A stretch of 64,000 bases of DNA from Micromonospora sp. KC213 (GTDB taxonomy: Bacteria > Actinomycetota > Actinomycetes > Mycobacteriales > Micromonosporaceae). The notes beneath the pieces are model-generated. The model had not been told where the DNA came from. It did not search any database and was given only the letters and a program-made list of their open reading frames with translations. Positions within the stretch are counted from its first letter, which is position 1. Each line of letters begins with the position of its first letter. Location: the NCBI RefSeq assembly GCF_004348325.1, contig NZ_SMKF01000004.1:51883-115882 (forward strand). The letters are read 5' to 3'. This document shows positions 1 to 8,844 of this stretch, piece after piece. The position numbers and the translations under genes are program-made.

Positions 1-608
1 GCGACTGAGATCATCTCGTCCCAGGTCTGCGGTGGCTTGTCGCCGATCAGGTCCTTGCGGTAGATCATCGTCCAGGTGTCGCCGAGCAGCGGCAGTCCGT
101 ACAGGCTGGCGTTTTCGTCGCGCTTGCCGGTCTCCGCCTGGGGAAACTGGCCGTAGGCCGCCAGGAGGTACGGGTTGTAGGCCTTGACGTCGATGTTGTT
201 CTTGACGAAGTCGGTGATGTCGAGGATGTTGCCGTTCGTCACGGCCTCGCCGATGTGTTGCGAGTCCAGGATCGCGATGTCGAAGTCGGTCTTGCGCGCG
301 GCGAACTGGGTGAACATCGCGTCGTGCCAGTTCGCGTTCGGCACGGTGTTGACCTTGATGGTCGTGTTCGGCCGCTCCTTTTTGTACTCCGCGTTCGCGA
401 AGGCTTCCAGTGCGTGGGCGGGAGGCCAGTCGAACCAGATGAAGCTGAGGGTCAGCGGGTCCTTGGTGAGCTCCGGGATGGTCGCCGGCGCCTTGGGGGC
501 GCTCGCCTTCGCGCCGTTGTCCTGGCCATCGCCGCAAGCCGCCACGGTCGTGGCCACCAGCAGCATGGCCGCTGTCGCCAGCTGCACCTTCCGACTGGGA
601 ACGGGCAT
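1..608 (-). CDS. ABC transporter solute-binding lipoprotein, 3' end outside window
   Basis: About 202 N-terminal residues are present; the rest lies beyond the left edge. The ATG start has a GAGGAC ribosome site just upstream. Residues 1-25 are a lipoprotein signal ending in lipobox VAAC (Cys25), followed by a short linker and a first beta strand (LTLSFIWFDW). Segments such as FDIAILDSQH and YGLPLLGDTW are typical of family-1 extracellular binding proteins for sugars or similar solutes. It should be anchored outside the membrane and hand substrate to a permease encoded to the left. A GntR regulator is divergent from it. The substrate cannot be read from the sequence. Confidence 0.85.
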   Translation of the reverse strand, partial: MPVPSRKVQLATAAMLLVATTVAACGDGQDNGAKASAPKAPATIPELTKDPLTLSFIWFDWPPAHALEAFANAEYKKERPNTTIKVNTVPNANWHDAMFTQFAARKTDFDIAILDSQHIGEAVTNGNILDITDFVKNNIDVKAYNPYLLAAYGQFPQAETGKRDENASLYGLPLLGDTWTMIYRKDLIGDKPPQTWDEMISV

Positions 609-1017
609 TCGTCCTCTTCGCTGCATCTTCTTGCCTGCTCTCTGGATTCGGACTTCTAGAGCCTCGCTATGTGCTTCGCCGAGCAGTTGCTGGGTTGTTC
701 AGGCGGGTTGCCGGGCTGTCGCGGGGGCCGACCCGCGGACCGGCGTCACGAGTGCGCCACGATGTACTGGGTCTTCATACGGTCGAGCGGTCCTTCGGTT
801 CAGCTGCGGCCCGGTGACGAACCGAGCAGGACGTCGATCATGCCCACCAGAGCTCACGGTGATCGACGTAGAGCGATGGCCGGCGGTTCCGCGACGGTGC
901 AGGACAGCGGGGATCCGACGCTTTTCCTATACGATCAACTTGGGGCGTCAGCATGCCGCAGCGTTGTGACTGATGTCAACAGATTCACGAAGGTGCAAGA
1001 AAGGACCTCACGTCACG
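609..1017. other. divergent intergenic region
   Basis: This 409-bp stretch separates the binding-protein gene (leftward) from the GntR gene (rightward). Short open frames are present but none has a ribosome site or family resemblance. It should hold both promoters and the GntR operator, but I could not identify a convincing palindrome. Confidence 0.4.
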
Positions 1018-1761
1018 ATGGACGACGATGCGATGACCGCGCGGGGCCGTGGGGCCATGGCGGGTGGAATGCCGCCGGGAAGATCTCGCGGCCGGCTTGC
1101 CGACGAGGTGTACGACACACTGCTCGGACAGCTGATGTCGCTACGGATCGAGCCTGGCTCCCGCGTCACGATCGACGTCCTGGCGCGAGAGCTGGGGGTC
1201 TCGCAGACGCCGATCCGAGACGCTCTGAACCGAATGGAGGCCGAGGGCCTGGTCGTGCGTGTGCCCCATGCTGGCTACCGCATTCCCCCCCAAATCACCC
1301 GTCACCGATTCGAGGACATGCTTGAGGTCCGCCTGCTCCTTGAGCCGGCCGCCGCGCGCAGATCCGCCGAACGCGCGTCCTTGGAGCAGGTGGCCGGTCT
1401 GCGACGAATGCTGGGGGAGATGGCGGAGCTGGAGGGGGGCAGCGGGCCCATGGCCTATGGCGCCTTCGGGCTACGCGACGCCGCTTTTCACGACCTCGTC
1501 GCCCTGAGCGCGGAGAACCAGGTCATCCGTGAAGCGCTCGCTCGCCTGCACAGCCACGTGCATCTCTTCAGGCTTCACCACGACGCCCAGGTCACTCACC
1601 TGGCCATGGCAGAGCACGAGGAAATTGTGGCCGCGATCGCCGCGCGTGACCCCGACGCCGCTGCCTACGCGATGCGTCGGCACATCTTGCGGTCCGGCGA
1701 GCGTTTCCGACGATTGTTCGACGAGGCCAAGGACGCGGACGGAACGGCGGTAGAGGCTTGA
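1018..1761 (+). CDS. GntR-family transcriptional regulator, FCD subfamily
   Basis: A 247-residue regulator. Residues about 26-92 form the GntR winged helix (LADEVYDTLLGQLMSLRIEP, then LGVSQTPIRDALNRMEAEGL), and about 95-235 the all-helical FCD ligand domain with LEVRLLLEPAAARR and several conserved His/Asp positions that usually hold a metal or carboxylate. I chose the ATG at 1018, with GAAAGGA about 12 bases upstream; an in-frame ATG at 973 lacks any ribosome site. It is divergent from the binding lipoprotein and precedes two enzyme genes, so it probably controls uptake and use of an organic acid or sugar acid. Confidence 0.88.
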   Translation: MDDDAMTARGRGAMAGGMPPGRSRGRLADEVYDTLLGQLMSLRIEPGSRVTIDVLARELGVSQTPIRDALNRMEAEGLVVRVPHAGYRIPPQITRHRFEDMLEVRLLLEPAAARRSAERASLEQVAGLRRMLGEMAELEGGSGPMAYGAFGLRDAAFHDLVALSAENQVIREALARLHSHVHLFRLHHDAQVTHLAMAEHEEIVAAIAARDPDAAAYAMRRHILRSGERFRRLFDEAKDADGTAVEA

Positions 1762-1849
1762 CGGGCGAACTGGGCCGGGGAATGCTAATTCAACCGGATC
1801 GGATCGGATTGGATCTACGTCACCCGCCCCGAGATGCGAGGAGAAGCAG

Positions 1850-2419
1850 GTGCCCAGAGCGCTGCTCCTGATCGGCGACGCCGCCGAGGAGCTCGACACC
1901 ATGTATCCCTACTATCGCGTGCAGGAGGGCGGCTGGGACGTTGACGTCTCGTCACGGACGATGCGTGACGTGCAACTGGTCATCCACGAGTTCGATCCCA
2001 ACTCCGACGCCTACGTGGAGAAGAACGGCCGGAAGCTGCCGGTCGACGTGCCCTGGGCCGAGGTCGACGTCGAGCGCTATGACGCCCTCATCATTCCCGG
2101 GGGACGCGCCCCCGAGTGGATCCGGGTCAACACCGACGTCAGGCGCATCACCGAGCACTTCTTCGCGCGCAACCTCCCCGTCGCGCTGGTGTGCCACGGT
2201 GCGCAGGTACCAGCGGTGTACGGGCTACTGAAGGGTCGAAAGACGGCCTGCTTCCCCCCCATCACCGGTGACATGGAGAACGCAGGCGCGACGGTCGTCG
2301 ACGCTCCCGACGTGGTGGACGGCAACCTCGTTTCCTGCCGGGGGTGGCCCGACATGCCGCAATTCGGCAGGGCGATGATGGAGCTCTTCTCGAAGTCCGT
2401 CAACCCCGCATCGGCATGA
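1850..2419 (+). CDS. DJ-1/PfpI family protein
   Basis: A 189-residue DJ-1/PfpI-type protein starting at GTG 1850 with GAGGAGAA just upstream. The nucleophile elbow VCHGAQ places the candidate catalytic Cys at residue 115 and His at 116, with an acidic residue near position 14 (DAAEEL) as in the family. Members act as peptidases, glyoxalase-like hydratases or chaperones, so the reaction is not settled. It ends in TGA at 2417-2419, 19 bases before the next start, so the two are probably co-transcribed with the upstream GntR gene. Confidence 0.82.
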   Translation: MPRALLLIGDAAEELDTMYPYYRVQEGGWDVDVSSRTMRDVQLVIHEFDPNSDAYVEKNGRKLPVDVPWAEVDVERYDALIIPGGRAPEWIRVNTDVRRITEHFFARNLPVALVCHGAQVPAVYGLLKGRKTACFPPITGDMENAGATVVDAPDVVDGNLVSCRGWPDMPQFGRAMMELFSKSVNPASA

Positions 2420-2438
2420 GCACACCTGGCCTGCCCCG

Positions 2439-3260
2439 GTGACGGCACTTCGGACCGTCACAGTCGACGGCTCCCCCGTCCACGTCCTGGAGAGCGGCAC
2501 CGGGCCCGCGGTGCTGATGCTGCACGGCTCCGGACCCGGCACGACCGGGTCCGGAGCCTGGGCGACGACGGTGCAGGCGCTGGGCACGTCCTGGCACCTG
2601 GTGGCTCCTGACCAAGCGGGGTTCGGCCGTACACCCATCCCGGCGGGCTCCAGGGGTGGGCTCCGGCTGTGGACGGAGCAGGCCGCGGGCCTGATGGATG
2701 CTCTCGGTATCGAGTACTACGCTGTGGTGGGTCACTCCATGGGCGGTGCCGTGGCGCTGGCGATGGCGGCCACGCGCCCCCAGCAGGTCACCCGTGTCGT
2801 GGCGGTCTCGACGATGGGCGCCCCCGGGGCGCCGCTGTCCGCCGAGCTCGACGCGGTCTGGGCCGCCCCCGCCAGCCCGCTCGGGGCACGAGACATGCTG
2901 AGTCGCCTCGTCCACGACCAAGCGCTCGTGACCGATTCGGCCGTCGATACCCGTGCAGCTGCGATGCGAGCGGGGGCGGCCGCGTTCGCGTCGTTGTTCC
3001 CTCCACCTAGGGCACGATGGGTCGACGAACTCACCCTCTCGGCGCACACGCTGGCAGCGGTCCGCGCGCCCGTGCTACTCGTTCACGGCGCCGAGGACCG
3101 AGTCACCCCGCTCGGGACGGCAGCCCAGCCCTTGCTCGAACACCTGGCCGATGTCCGTCTGCACGTGCTCGGTCGATGCGGGCACGTGCCGGCGATCGAG
3201 CACCCGCACGAGTTCAGGCAATTGTTGTCGTGCTTCCTCGGCCGGGACCGAGGTCACTAA
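2439..3260 (+). CDS. alpha/beta hydrolase, meta-cleavage-product hydrolase-like
   Basis: A 273-residue alpha/beta hydrolase with an oxyanion loop HGSGPG (30-34), nucleophile elbow GHSMGG (Ser100), Asp219 in HGAEDRV and His248 in RCGHVPAIEHP, so the catalytic triad is complete. The HGSGPG loop is characteristic of C-C hydrolases acting on aromatic ring-cleavage products (MhpC/BphD/HsaD type), but related esterases and haloperoxidase-like enzymes share it. GTG 2439 is the best start; its ribosome site is weak, which suggests translational coupling to the DJ-1 gene. Confidence 0.82.
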   Translation: MTALRTVTVDGSPVHVLESGTGPAVLMLHGSGPGTTGSGAWATTVQALGTSWHLVAPDQAGFGRTPIPAGSRGGLRLWTEQAAGLMDALGIEYYAVVGHSMGGAVALAMAATRPQQVTRVVAVSTMGAPGAPLSAELDAVWAAPASPLGARDMLSRLVHDQALVTDSAVDTRAAAMRAGAAAFASLFPPPRARWVDELTLSAHTLAAVRAPVLLVHGAEDRVTPLGTAAQPLLEHLADVRLHVLGRCGHVPAIEHPHEFRQLLSCFLGRDRGH

Positions 3261-3659
3261 TCGCTGCGGCAGGTCCGCAGCCCGTGCTCAAGCAGATCAG
3301 CATGAAGCAGACGTGATCCGCGCAGGAGCTAACGCCGTCTCCGAGACCCGAGCCGTGCGGCTGCGGGCAGCCGCTCGGTACTGCCGGCATATGGCCCTGC
3401 TTGCTGGGTCGACGACCTCATCCGGTTCCGTCATGACACCCGAGAGGGTTCCGGGTGCTCATCGATGGGCACACTCCCCGCCCGCTGCCCTGGGGAGCGA
3501 GACGATCACCGAGGCACCTCGGTTTCAGTGGTGATCTCTCCGGCAATCGGGACGGGTCATTGATCAGGAAGCGCTGAACGTGGGGCACCTGTCGGCTACC
3601 GCACATCGTTGATCATCGTATCGTCGACACATAGCGACCGTGGGGTAGCGGTATCGATC
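3261..3659. other. intergenic, no gene seen
   Basis: No frame in this stretch has a credible start or family resemblance. It follows the hydrolase gene and probably carries its terminator, though no clear hairpin with a T run was found. Confidence 0.4.
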
Positions 3660-3985
3660 ACCCCTCGGACACGATCGTTGAAATCGACGCGGTGCGGGAG
3701 CTGGGGGAGGCGCTGGAGCTGCTGCGCAGCGGGGTGATCTTCCCGAGCGTGGACCTGGACGACTTCGAGTTCGTCTACACGAACGGCGACGGCAGGTCGA
3801 TCGAGCAGATGTCCGACGAGGAGTGGGAAGCGTTCATCGAGTCCGGCGAGGAGCCTTACATCACGGTGACGGAGGGCCGTGGCGGTGGCCCCTCGTCGGC
3901 AGGCAGGGTTCATGAAGGCGCGGCTGGAGCTGGTCGACGACGCCTCCGGCTGGGTCGGCCGGAGCCGTCGAGCCCGGCCCCGGTA
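3660..3985 (+). pseudogene. fragment of an acidic hypothetical protein
   Basis: About 75 codons in one frame read as real protein: EIDAVRELGEALELL, then VDLDDFEFVYTNGDG and EQMSDEEWEAFIESGE. After about 3880 the frame becomes low-complexity Arg/Gly/Pro, while another frame continues with MKARLELVDDASGWVGRSRR. There is no ribosome site at the start. It reads as a decayed or frameshifted gene next to the ESX-type locus, possibly an immunity-type or accessory protein; no family was recognised. Confidence 0.4.
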
Positions 3986-4618
3986 GGCGGGAAGCTGGCC
4001 GACTCTCTCCGGGCGTTCTCGCGGCAGCCGTGCGGCGGGCGGTCGCGGCAGGCTTCGCCGCCGAGCAACGGCGGACCGCCATCGCAGAACGGCCGATCGA
4101 ATCGCCGCGACGATCGGCCGCGCCCGCAGGACGTTGGTGGCGGCGCTCGCCGCCGAGGTGCACAACAAGTAGGGAAGAAGTCTGGTGGGCTGCAACTGCG
4201 GCAGCAAGGCACGACGCACTGTATAGACGTTGTCCTACGAGGACGGCCGCAACGGCGGCGAGTACAACTCAAGGCACAGGCGGAGGTCGCTGACGTCTGT
4301 AACGGTGGTGGCGGCACGATCCAGAGGGGCATGGTTACCGAGCGGCGTGTGCCTTCATGAGTTTCGACGCTGAAGGTCCATGCAGGATGACCGCGTCGGC
4401 GGTTTGTAGTCCGCTGCATGCGTGGCCAGGCCCTCGGCGGGCAGCTTGGGGCCGTGAGGGGGCAGGGTTGCGCCGGTTGGACCGGATGCGACAAGCTGAA
4501 ACGTCACGTAGTGAGACGCCGCTGTTGCCATAGGCTATTGGCCTCCTATATGGAGGACGGGGGAGACGAGTATGGTGCTCAGGTCAGCGACGGCTGGAGC
4601 AGGAAGACCTCAGCGGCA
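3986..4618. other. non-coding stretch before the ESX-type locus
   Basis: Nothing here could be supported as a gene. The 3' part should contain the promoter of the following four-gene locus. Confidence 0.35.
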
Positions 4619-5038
4619 ATGACTGGTGCTTCTCGGTTGAGCCGAACCAGCCTGCTGCTGTGGGCCGTTGGCCCGGTTCTCGAACTATCGGCCGTCGCTG
4701 CGGCTACCGCGGTTTTCCCCGAGGTGGCCGAGGCATCAGTCTTTGGCTCGCCGTGGACTGAAGTCGTCCTGATCGGGGCGCTGTGCGCGACGCTGGTCGG
4801 AGTCCTGATGGCACGGCGGTCGTCCGGCCCGTCCTCCGGTAGGCGTTGGGGGGTTGCCGCCGTGCTGTGGATCCTGGCCGGCGTCGTGGCCCTGGTGACG
4901 ACTTGGTTCTTCATGAGTGGCAGGTGGCTGGTGTACGGCGTCTTGCTGGCGCACTCCGCTGTTTCTATGTTCGTGATCGCCCAACAGGTGACGCGAGCTC
5001 CGGTCAATGAGCATCCGTCGGCGGTGGCGAGCCGATGA
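4619..5038 (+). CDS. small four-helix membrane protein of ESX-type locus
   Basis: A 139-residue hydrophobic protein with four predicted membrane segments at about residues 10-30, 45-65, 75-98 and 100-122, and a hydrophilic tail. ATG 4619 has a weak AGGAAGA about 12 bases upstream; an in-frame ATG at 4550 would add 23 residues and cannot be excluded. Its last four bases overlap the next start (ATGA at 5035), so it is translationally coupled to the YbaB-like gene. The family was not recognised; an accessory role in secretion or membrane anchoring is inferred from context. Confidence 0.7.
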   Translation: MTGASRLSRTSLLLWAVGPVLELSAVAAATAVFPEVAEASVFGSPWTEVVLIGALCATLVGVLMARRSSGPSSGRRWGVAAVLWILAGVVALVTTWFFMSGRWLVYGVLLAHSAVSMFVIAQQVTRAPVNEHPSAVASR

Positions 5039-5778
5039 GCGACGAGATTATCCAGAAGCTACGGCAGTTGCACCAGTACACGGCAGATCTGCGATCGCTG
5101 GTCGAACAGTTGCAGCCGCGGTTGCCGCAAGCGACAACCGCCGCCACCGATCCATCTGGAGTGGTGCACATTAGCGTGGACGCGAACGGAATACCGGAGC
5201 TCATCCACGTCGAGGTCGGCTGGGAGCGCCGTGTCGATCCTCAGCACCTGGGCGCATGCGTTCTCTCGGCTTATCAGGAGGCGGCCAGCAAGGTCATGCA
5301 GTCGCTGGCAGAGGGTCTCAACGTTGACGACTGGCGTTCGGGAACGGAGGACGTGGCAGCGAGGAGCCAGCGCCCCAGCGCTGCCGGCCCACCGTTGCCG
5401 CAGGTGCCGGTCTACGGCCGGCCGCGCGACCCGCTGGCTCTTGCCGAGGAAGCCATGAAGGCGCTTCAGGTAGCGCGAGCAAGAGCGGTCACATCTGCGA
5501 CAGCACATGTTGGACAGGCTGATGGACAGCGGGTGTCCATCACGCTTTCTGCATCCGGCTTGCAGGGCTGCTCCATCGAGCCGGCCTGGGCGGAACAGCA
5601 GAGTGCAGCATCCATCAACGATGCCCTGGATCAGGCGCTCAGGTCTGCCCGATCGTCACTGGACGATGCCAACTCTCGTGGGGGGACCGAGACGCAGGTA
5701 CTGGACACTCTGGCCGGTGAGGCGCTGGCAACCCTCGTATCCATCACCGAGACGACTGAACGCCGGAAGGGATACTGA
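5035..5778 (+). CDS. tandem YbaB/EbfC-like protein of ESX-type locus
   Basis: A 247-residue protein with two repeats of a YbaB-like pattern. Residues about 1-95 have an N-terminal helix, a strand pair around VHISVDANGIPELIHVEV and a long C-terminal helix; about 143-235 repeat this with VSITLSASGLQGCSIEP. A Pro-rich linker joins them. YbaB-like proteins of this kind are often encoded beside WXG100/ESX proteins in actinomycetes. The start overlaps the previous stop and the next gene begins two bases after its stop, so this is an operon. DNA binding has not been shown for such tandem forms. Confidence 0.72.
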   Translation: MSDEIIQKLRQLHQYTADLRSLVEQLQPRLPQATTAATDPSGVVHISVDANGIPELIHVEVGWERRVDPQHLGACVLSAYQEAASKVMQSLAEGLNVDDWRSGTEDVAARSQRPSAAGPPLPQVPVYGRPRDPLALAEEAMKALQVARARAVTSATAHVGQADGQRVSITLSASGLQGCSIEPAWAEQQSAASINDALDQALRSARSSLDDANSRGGTETQVLDTLAGEALATLVSITETTERRKGY

Positions 5779-5779
5779 G

Positions 5780-6094
5780 ATGTCATCCCCCAGCCACGGA
5801 CAGGTCACCGTAGCGACCGACGTACTGCGTCGGGAAGCCGGCGAGTGGGATCTGCAAGGCGCTGCCATCGGTGAAATCATGGCGAAGACCAGTGGAATGG
5901 AATTGGGCAGGGCCGAGGCCGGACTGTTCCAGATCATTGTGTCGCCCTACAACGAGGTTGTGAACGCGGTGACGGACCGCTGCCGTGAGGGCCAGGCGGC
6001 GATGGCTGAGGTTGCGCAGACGCTGCGGGTGGTGGCTGGCACCTACGAGGAAGAAGACCTCAACAACGCGCACACGTTGCGAGACCTCTACTGA
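5780..6094 (+). CDS. EspC-like ESX-secretion-associated protein
   Basis: A 104-residue helical protein starting at ATG 5780 (TGAGATG junction with the upstream stop). The pattern VATDVLRREAGEWD, a central helical region and a C-terminal TLRVVAGTYEEED resembles the small EspC-type ESX-associated family. YEEED matches the YxxxD general export motif of type VII secretion substrates. It probably pairs with the larger WXG-like product of the next gene. No ESX ATPase or membrane channel gene lies in the window, so the apparatus must be elsewhere. Confidence 0.75.
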   Translation: MSSPSHGQVTVATDVLRREAGEWDLQGAAIGEIMAKTSGMELGRAEAGLFQIIVSPYNEVVNAVTDRCREGQAAMAEVAQTLRVVAGTYEEEDLNNAHTLRDLY

Positions 6095-6106
6095 GCGAGG
6101 AACAGG

Positions 6107-6901
6107 GTGGATTTCAGCAAGGCTCAGTTCCAAGCGCTGATAGATGACATTACATCAGGGCTCGGCGACTTCTCCAACCATCTGAACGACATCGTTCCAG
6201 CTGCTACGGCGGCAGCCAACCGCTGGTATGTCCCGCCGGAGGTGGGGGAAATCATCGTCTCGATGGCCAACAAGGTGATCGAGGTAGGCAAGAGTCTGCT
6301 TCAACTCTTCATAGACGTACTGAAGGGCGCGGCCGCGCCGATCTTCATGTTCAGTGACGCATGGCGGTGGATGGATGTGCGCGGTTCGGCAACCGGCATC
6401 GCCAGCGCCCTGACCGAACAGCACCTTGTGGTGGACAACTCTGACTGGTCCGGCAAGGCACGCGATGCCTACGTCGGAAGCGTCTCCAGCCACTCTGATG
6501 CTGCGGCTCGCATCGGCTCAGTCGCTTCCAGCACGTCCAACTGTCTGATCGGCTGCGCGGTGGCAGGGTCCGGCTTCTACATCACGCTCGCTGTCGTCCT
6601 GGCCAAGCTGATCACCGCGACAATCACCGCTGTGGCCGCGTTCGGCTCCGGTGTTTTCTCCCCGGCCGGTGCGGCTCTTATCCTGGAGGAGGCGGGCGTC
6701 AACACCGCCATCATCGGCACCGCCCTCACCGCTCTCGGTGCCTTCCTCGCAGCGCAGACCGGAACGATGATTGTCCTGCACGGCGAGGCGGTCGACGCTA
6801 CCTCCTTCCCGGGCGGAAAATGGCCCTCGTCCAACACCTCCACGTTCAACGACGCAACCGTCACTGATGGGGACGCTGACTGGTCGCTCGCTGGTGACTG
6901 A
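6107..6901 (+). CDS. WXG100-like protein with C-terminal membrane segments
   Basis: A 264-residue protein starting at GTG 6107 behind GAGCGAGGAA. A WxG-type turn (DWSGKARDAY, about residue 128) sits between helices, as in WXG100 and related ESX helical-hairpin proteins. From about residue 148 to 225 there are two or three hydrophobic segments rich in Ala, Thr and Ile, and the polar C-terminal tail is Ser/Thr/Asp-rich. It is the fourth gene of the locus. It may be an ESX substrate carrying a membrane-active region or a structural partner; no toxin domain was recognised. Confidence 0.7.
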   Translation: MDFSKAQFQALIDDITSGLGDFSNHLNDIVPAATAAANRWYVPPEVGEIIVSMANKVIEVGKSLLQLFIDVLKGAAAPIFMFSDAWRWMDVRGSATGIASALTEQHLVVDNSDWSGKARDAYVGSVSSHSDAAARIGSVASSTSNCLIGCAVAGSGFYITLAVVLAKLITATITAVAAFGSGVFSPAGAALILEEAGVNTAIIGTALTALGAFLAAQTGTMIVLHGEAVDATSFPGGKWPSSNTSTFNDATVTDGDADWSLAGD

Positions 6902-7604
6902 TCGGCGAAGGCCCGGGAGGAGTCCTCGGGTGGCGGGATCCGCACCTCCGGTGGATCACGCTCGGTTCCTTCCGGGCCTTCCTACCCGCTCGCGCGGGTG
7001 GCTCAGGGCCGAATAACGGCTCCAGGCACGGGGGTTCCGCGGCCGGCTGCGCGCCACGGCCTCGACGAATGCCAGGTCCGCGACTGGCGAGCCCTGGCAC
7101 GCCCACATCACCCTGTCCATGGCCGCCCACGCCTGGCTGTCCGTGGCCTAATCCTCTACCACGAAAGGGGATCCAGCCTCGGCGACGACATGATGATCGG
7201 CTACACGGTACCGGAGACCGGAAGACTGCTCACCGCACTCGTAGTGCGATCAACCCACCCGCCAGAGCGCGTCGGGGCTTGGTCCCACTGGTGCAGGAGA
7301 CGCCAACACCAAGCCGGAACCTGCCACTACCGACGACGCGGCTACCCCTGACCAACTGCCGTTGCAGTACCAGGGGCCTGGTAAATAAGGGGTTCAGGTG
7401 GGTTGGTGGCGGGCGAGGCGGCGGGTCATGACGATCATCATGGCCCATTGGTGGTGGGTGCGATACGTCGACACGCTGCGACTGGGGCAACAGGGTGGAC
7501 GCCAACCGCGCCGACAATACCGGCCCGTTCCCGGTCAGGCGGTCGACGTGGCCTGAGCAGCAACCGGCGCCTGCCCGGGGACCGGATGGTGTCCCGCGGG
7601 CGGG
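6902..7604. other. non-coding region with a possible transposase tail
   Basis: No complete gene was found. On the minus strand near 7385-7470 the frame WAMMIVMTRRLARHQPT followed by a stop resembles the very end of an IS5-group transposase, so this may be an insertion-sequence scar. The rest shows nothing recognisable. Confidence 0.3.
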
Positions 7605-8174
7605 TTAGTCCGGCGGCCAGGTGGTCAGGACGGCGTCGAGGGCGTCCAGGGACCTCCGCCAGGAGTCGTCCGCTGTGCGCGGGTGATGGCGGAACCCGCC
7701 GGCCCTCTCCAGGCTGACGAAACCGTGCAGGGTGCTGTGCAGGAAGCGCACCGCGTCCGTCTGGGCGGGTTCGGCCAGCGCGTAGCCCCGGAGGATTGCC
7801 CGGGTCAGCTCGGCGTGTCGGCGTGCCGCGCTGCCGGCGGGTGATTCCGCGTCGATCTCGATCTGGGCGGCGGCGTACCGGCCCGGGTGGGCCTTGGCGT
7901 AGTCGCGGTAGGCGTTTGCGAAGGCTACCAGCGCGTCCTTGCCGGCGCGACCGGCCAGGGCCTCCGCCACCCGGTCGGCCAGCTCGGTCAGGGCCAGCGC
8001 CGCCAGCCTCATCCGCAGGTCCTGCACGTTGCGGACGTGCGAGTAGAGGCTCGCGTCCCGTACGTCCAGGCGGCGGGCGAGCGCCGAAACGGTCAACTGG
8101 TCGAATCCCACCTCGTCCGTCAGGTCCGCCGCAGCGTTGACCAGGCGTTCGACGGTCACTTTTGTGCGTGCCAC
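7605..8174 (-). CDS. TetR-family transcriptional regulator
   Basis: A 189-residue repressor. The N-terminal helix-turn-helix spans about residues 5-50 (LVNAAADLTDEVGFDQLTVS, ARRLDVRDASLYSHV), and the remainder is the helical ligand domain with the WHG-type pattern FLHSTLHGFVSLE. The GTG start at 8174 has AGGAGG six bases upstream. It is divergent from the FBP-domain gene, and a CCTAG/CTAGG dyad lies in the shared promoter region, so it probably represses itself and its neighbour. Confidence 0.88.
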   Translation of the reverse strand: MARTKVTVERLVNAAADLTDEVGFDQLTVSALARRLDVRDASLYSHVRNVQDLRMRLAALALTELADRVAEALAGRAGKDALVAFANAYRDYAKAHPGRYAAAQIEIDAESPAGSAARRHAELTRAILRGYALAEPAQTDAVRFLHSTLHGFVSLERAGGFRHHPRTADDSWRRSLDALDAVLTTWPPD

Positions 8175-8186
8175 GTTACCCTCCTG

Positions 8187-8201
8187 CCTAGGATCTCTAG
8201 G
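8187..8201. promoter_or_regulatory. candidate TetR operator
   Basis: CCTAGGATCTCTAGG contains inverted arms CCTAG and CTAGG separated by five bases. It lies between the divergent TetR and FBP genes, immediately upstream of the TetR ribosome site. The position fits an autoregulatory operator; binding is inferred. Confidence 0.45.
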
Positions 8202-8251
8202 TTAGCGCATAGTGGTTGGCACTCCTAGCCTGGGTGAGATAGCTTCGAGGC

Positions 8252-8749
8252 ATGGTTCCCCTGACCGAGCACGACGTCCGCGCGTCATTCGTCAACTGCA
8301 CCAAGGGTGAGACGAAGCGCCTTGCCCTGCCCCGGGACCTGACCGAACGACCCTGGGCCGACCTGGACTTTCTCGGCTGGCGGGACCCCGCCGCACCCCA
8401 GCGGGCCTACCTGGTAGTCGAGTCCGACCAGGGGCCGGTGGGGGTGGCGCTGCGACTGGCGGCACCGTCCGCCGGACGGGCCCGGCGCAGCATGTGCTCG
8501 TTGTGCCTGACCAACCATTCCGGTGACGGGGTGTCGCTGATGACCGCCCGCAAGGCTGGGCGGGCCGGACAGCAGGGCAACTCGGTGGGCGTCTACATCT
8601 GCACCGACCTCGCCTGCTCGCTCTACCTGCGAGGCCGCAAACAGACCGGGCTCGGCGGTCGACTCCACGAGTCGATCACTCTGGCCGAGAAGATCGACCG
8701 GACCCGAGCCAACCTGGTTGGCTTTCTGGACAAGGTGGTCGCGGGCTGA
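8252..8749 (+). CDS. FBP-domain (EF-G-binding type) zinc protein
   Basis: A 165-residue protein of the FBP/FusB-like family. The C-terminal treble-clef zinc finger is visible as C82-x2-C85 (MCSLC) and C117-x4-C122 (YICTDLAC), followed by a basic helix and a C-terminal helix. The N-terminal part is the usual FBP helical domain. Staphylococcal relatives bind elongation factor G and can free it from fusidic-acid-stalled ribosomes; actinomycete members are mostly uncharacterised. ATG 8252 is the start. The divergent TetR gene probably regulates it. Confidence 0.8.
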   Translation: MVPLTEHDVRASFVNCTKGETKRLALPRDLTERPWADLDFLGWRDPAAPQRAYLVVESDQGPVGVALRLAAPSAGRARRSMCSLCLTNHSGDGVSLMTARKAGRAGQQGNSVGVYICTDLACSLYLRGRKQTGLGGRLHESITLAEKIDRTRANLVGFLDKVVAG

Positions 8750-8844
8750 CGGTGGGTGGAGATCAGGCCGACGAGCAGCCGCCGTCGCCGGCACCGATCC
8801 GCGAGCTGGCCGAGTGGGGGTCGGTCAATCCTCGGCGACGGCGT

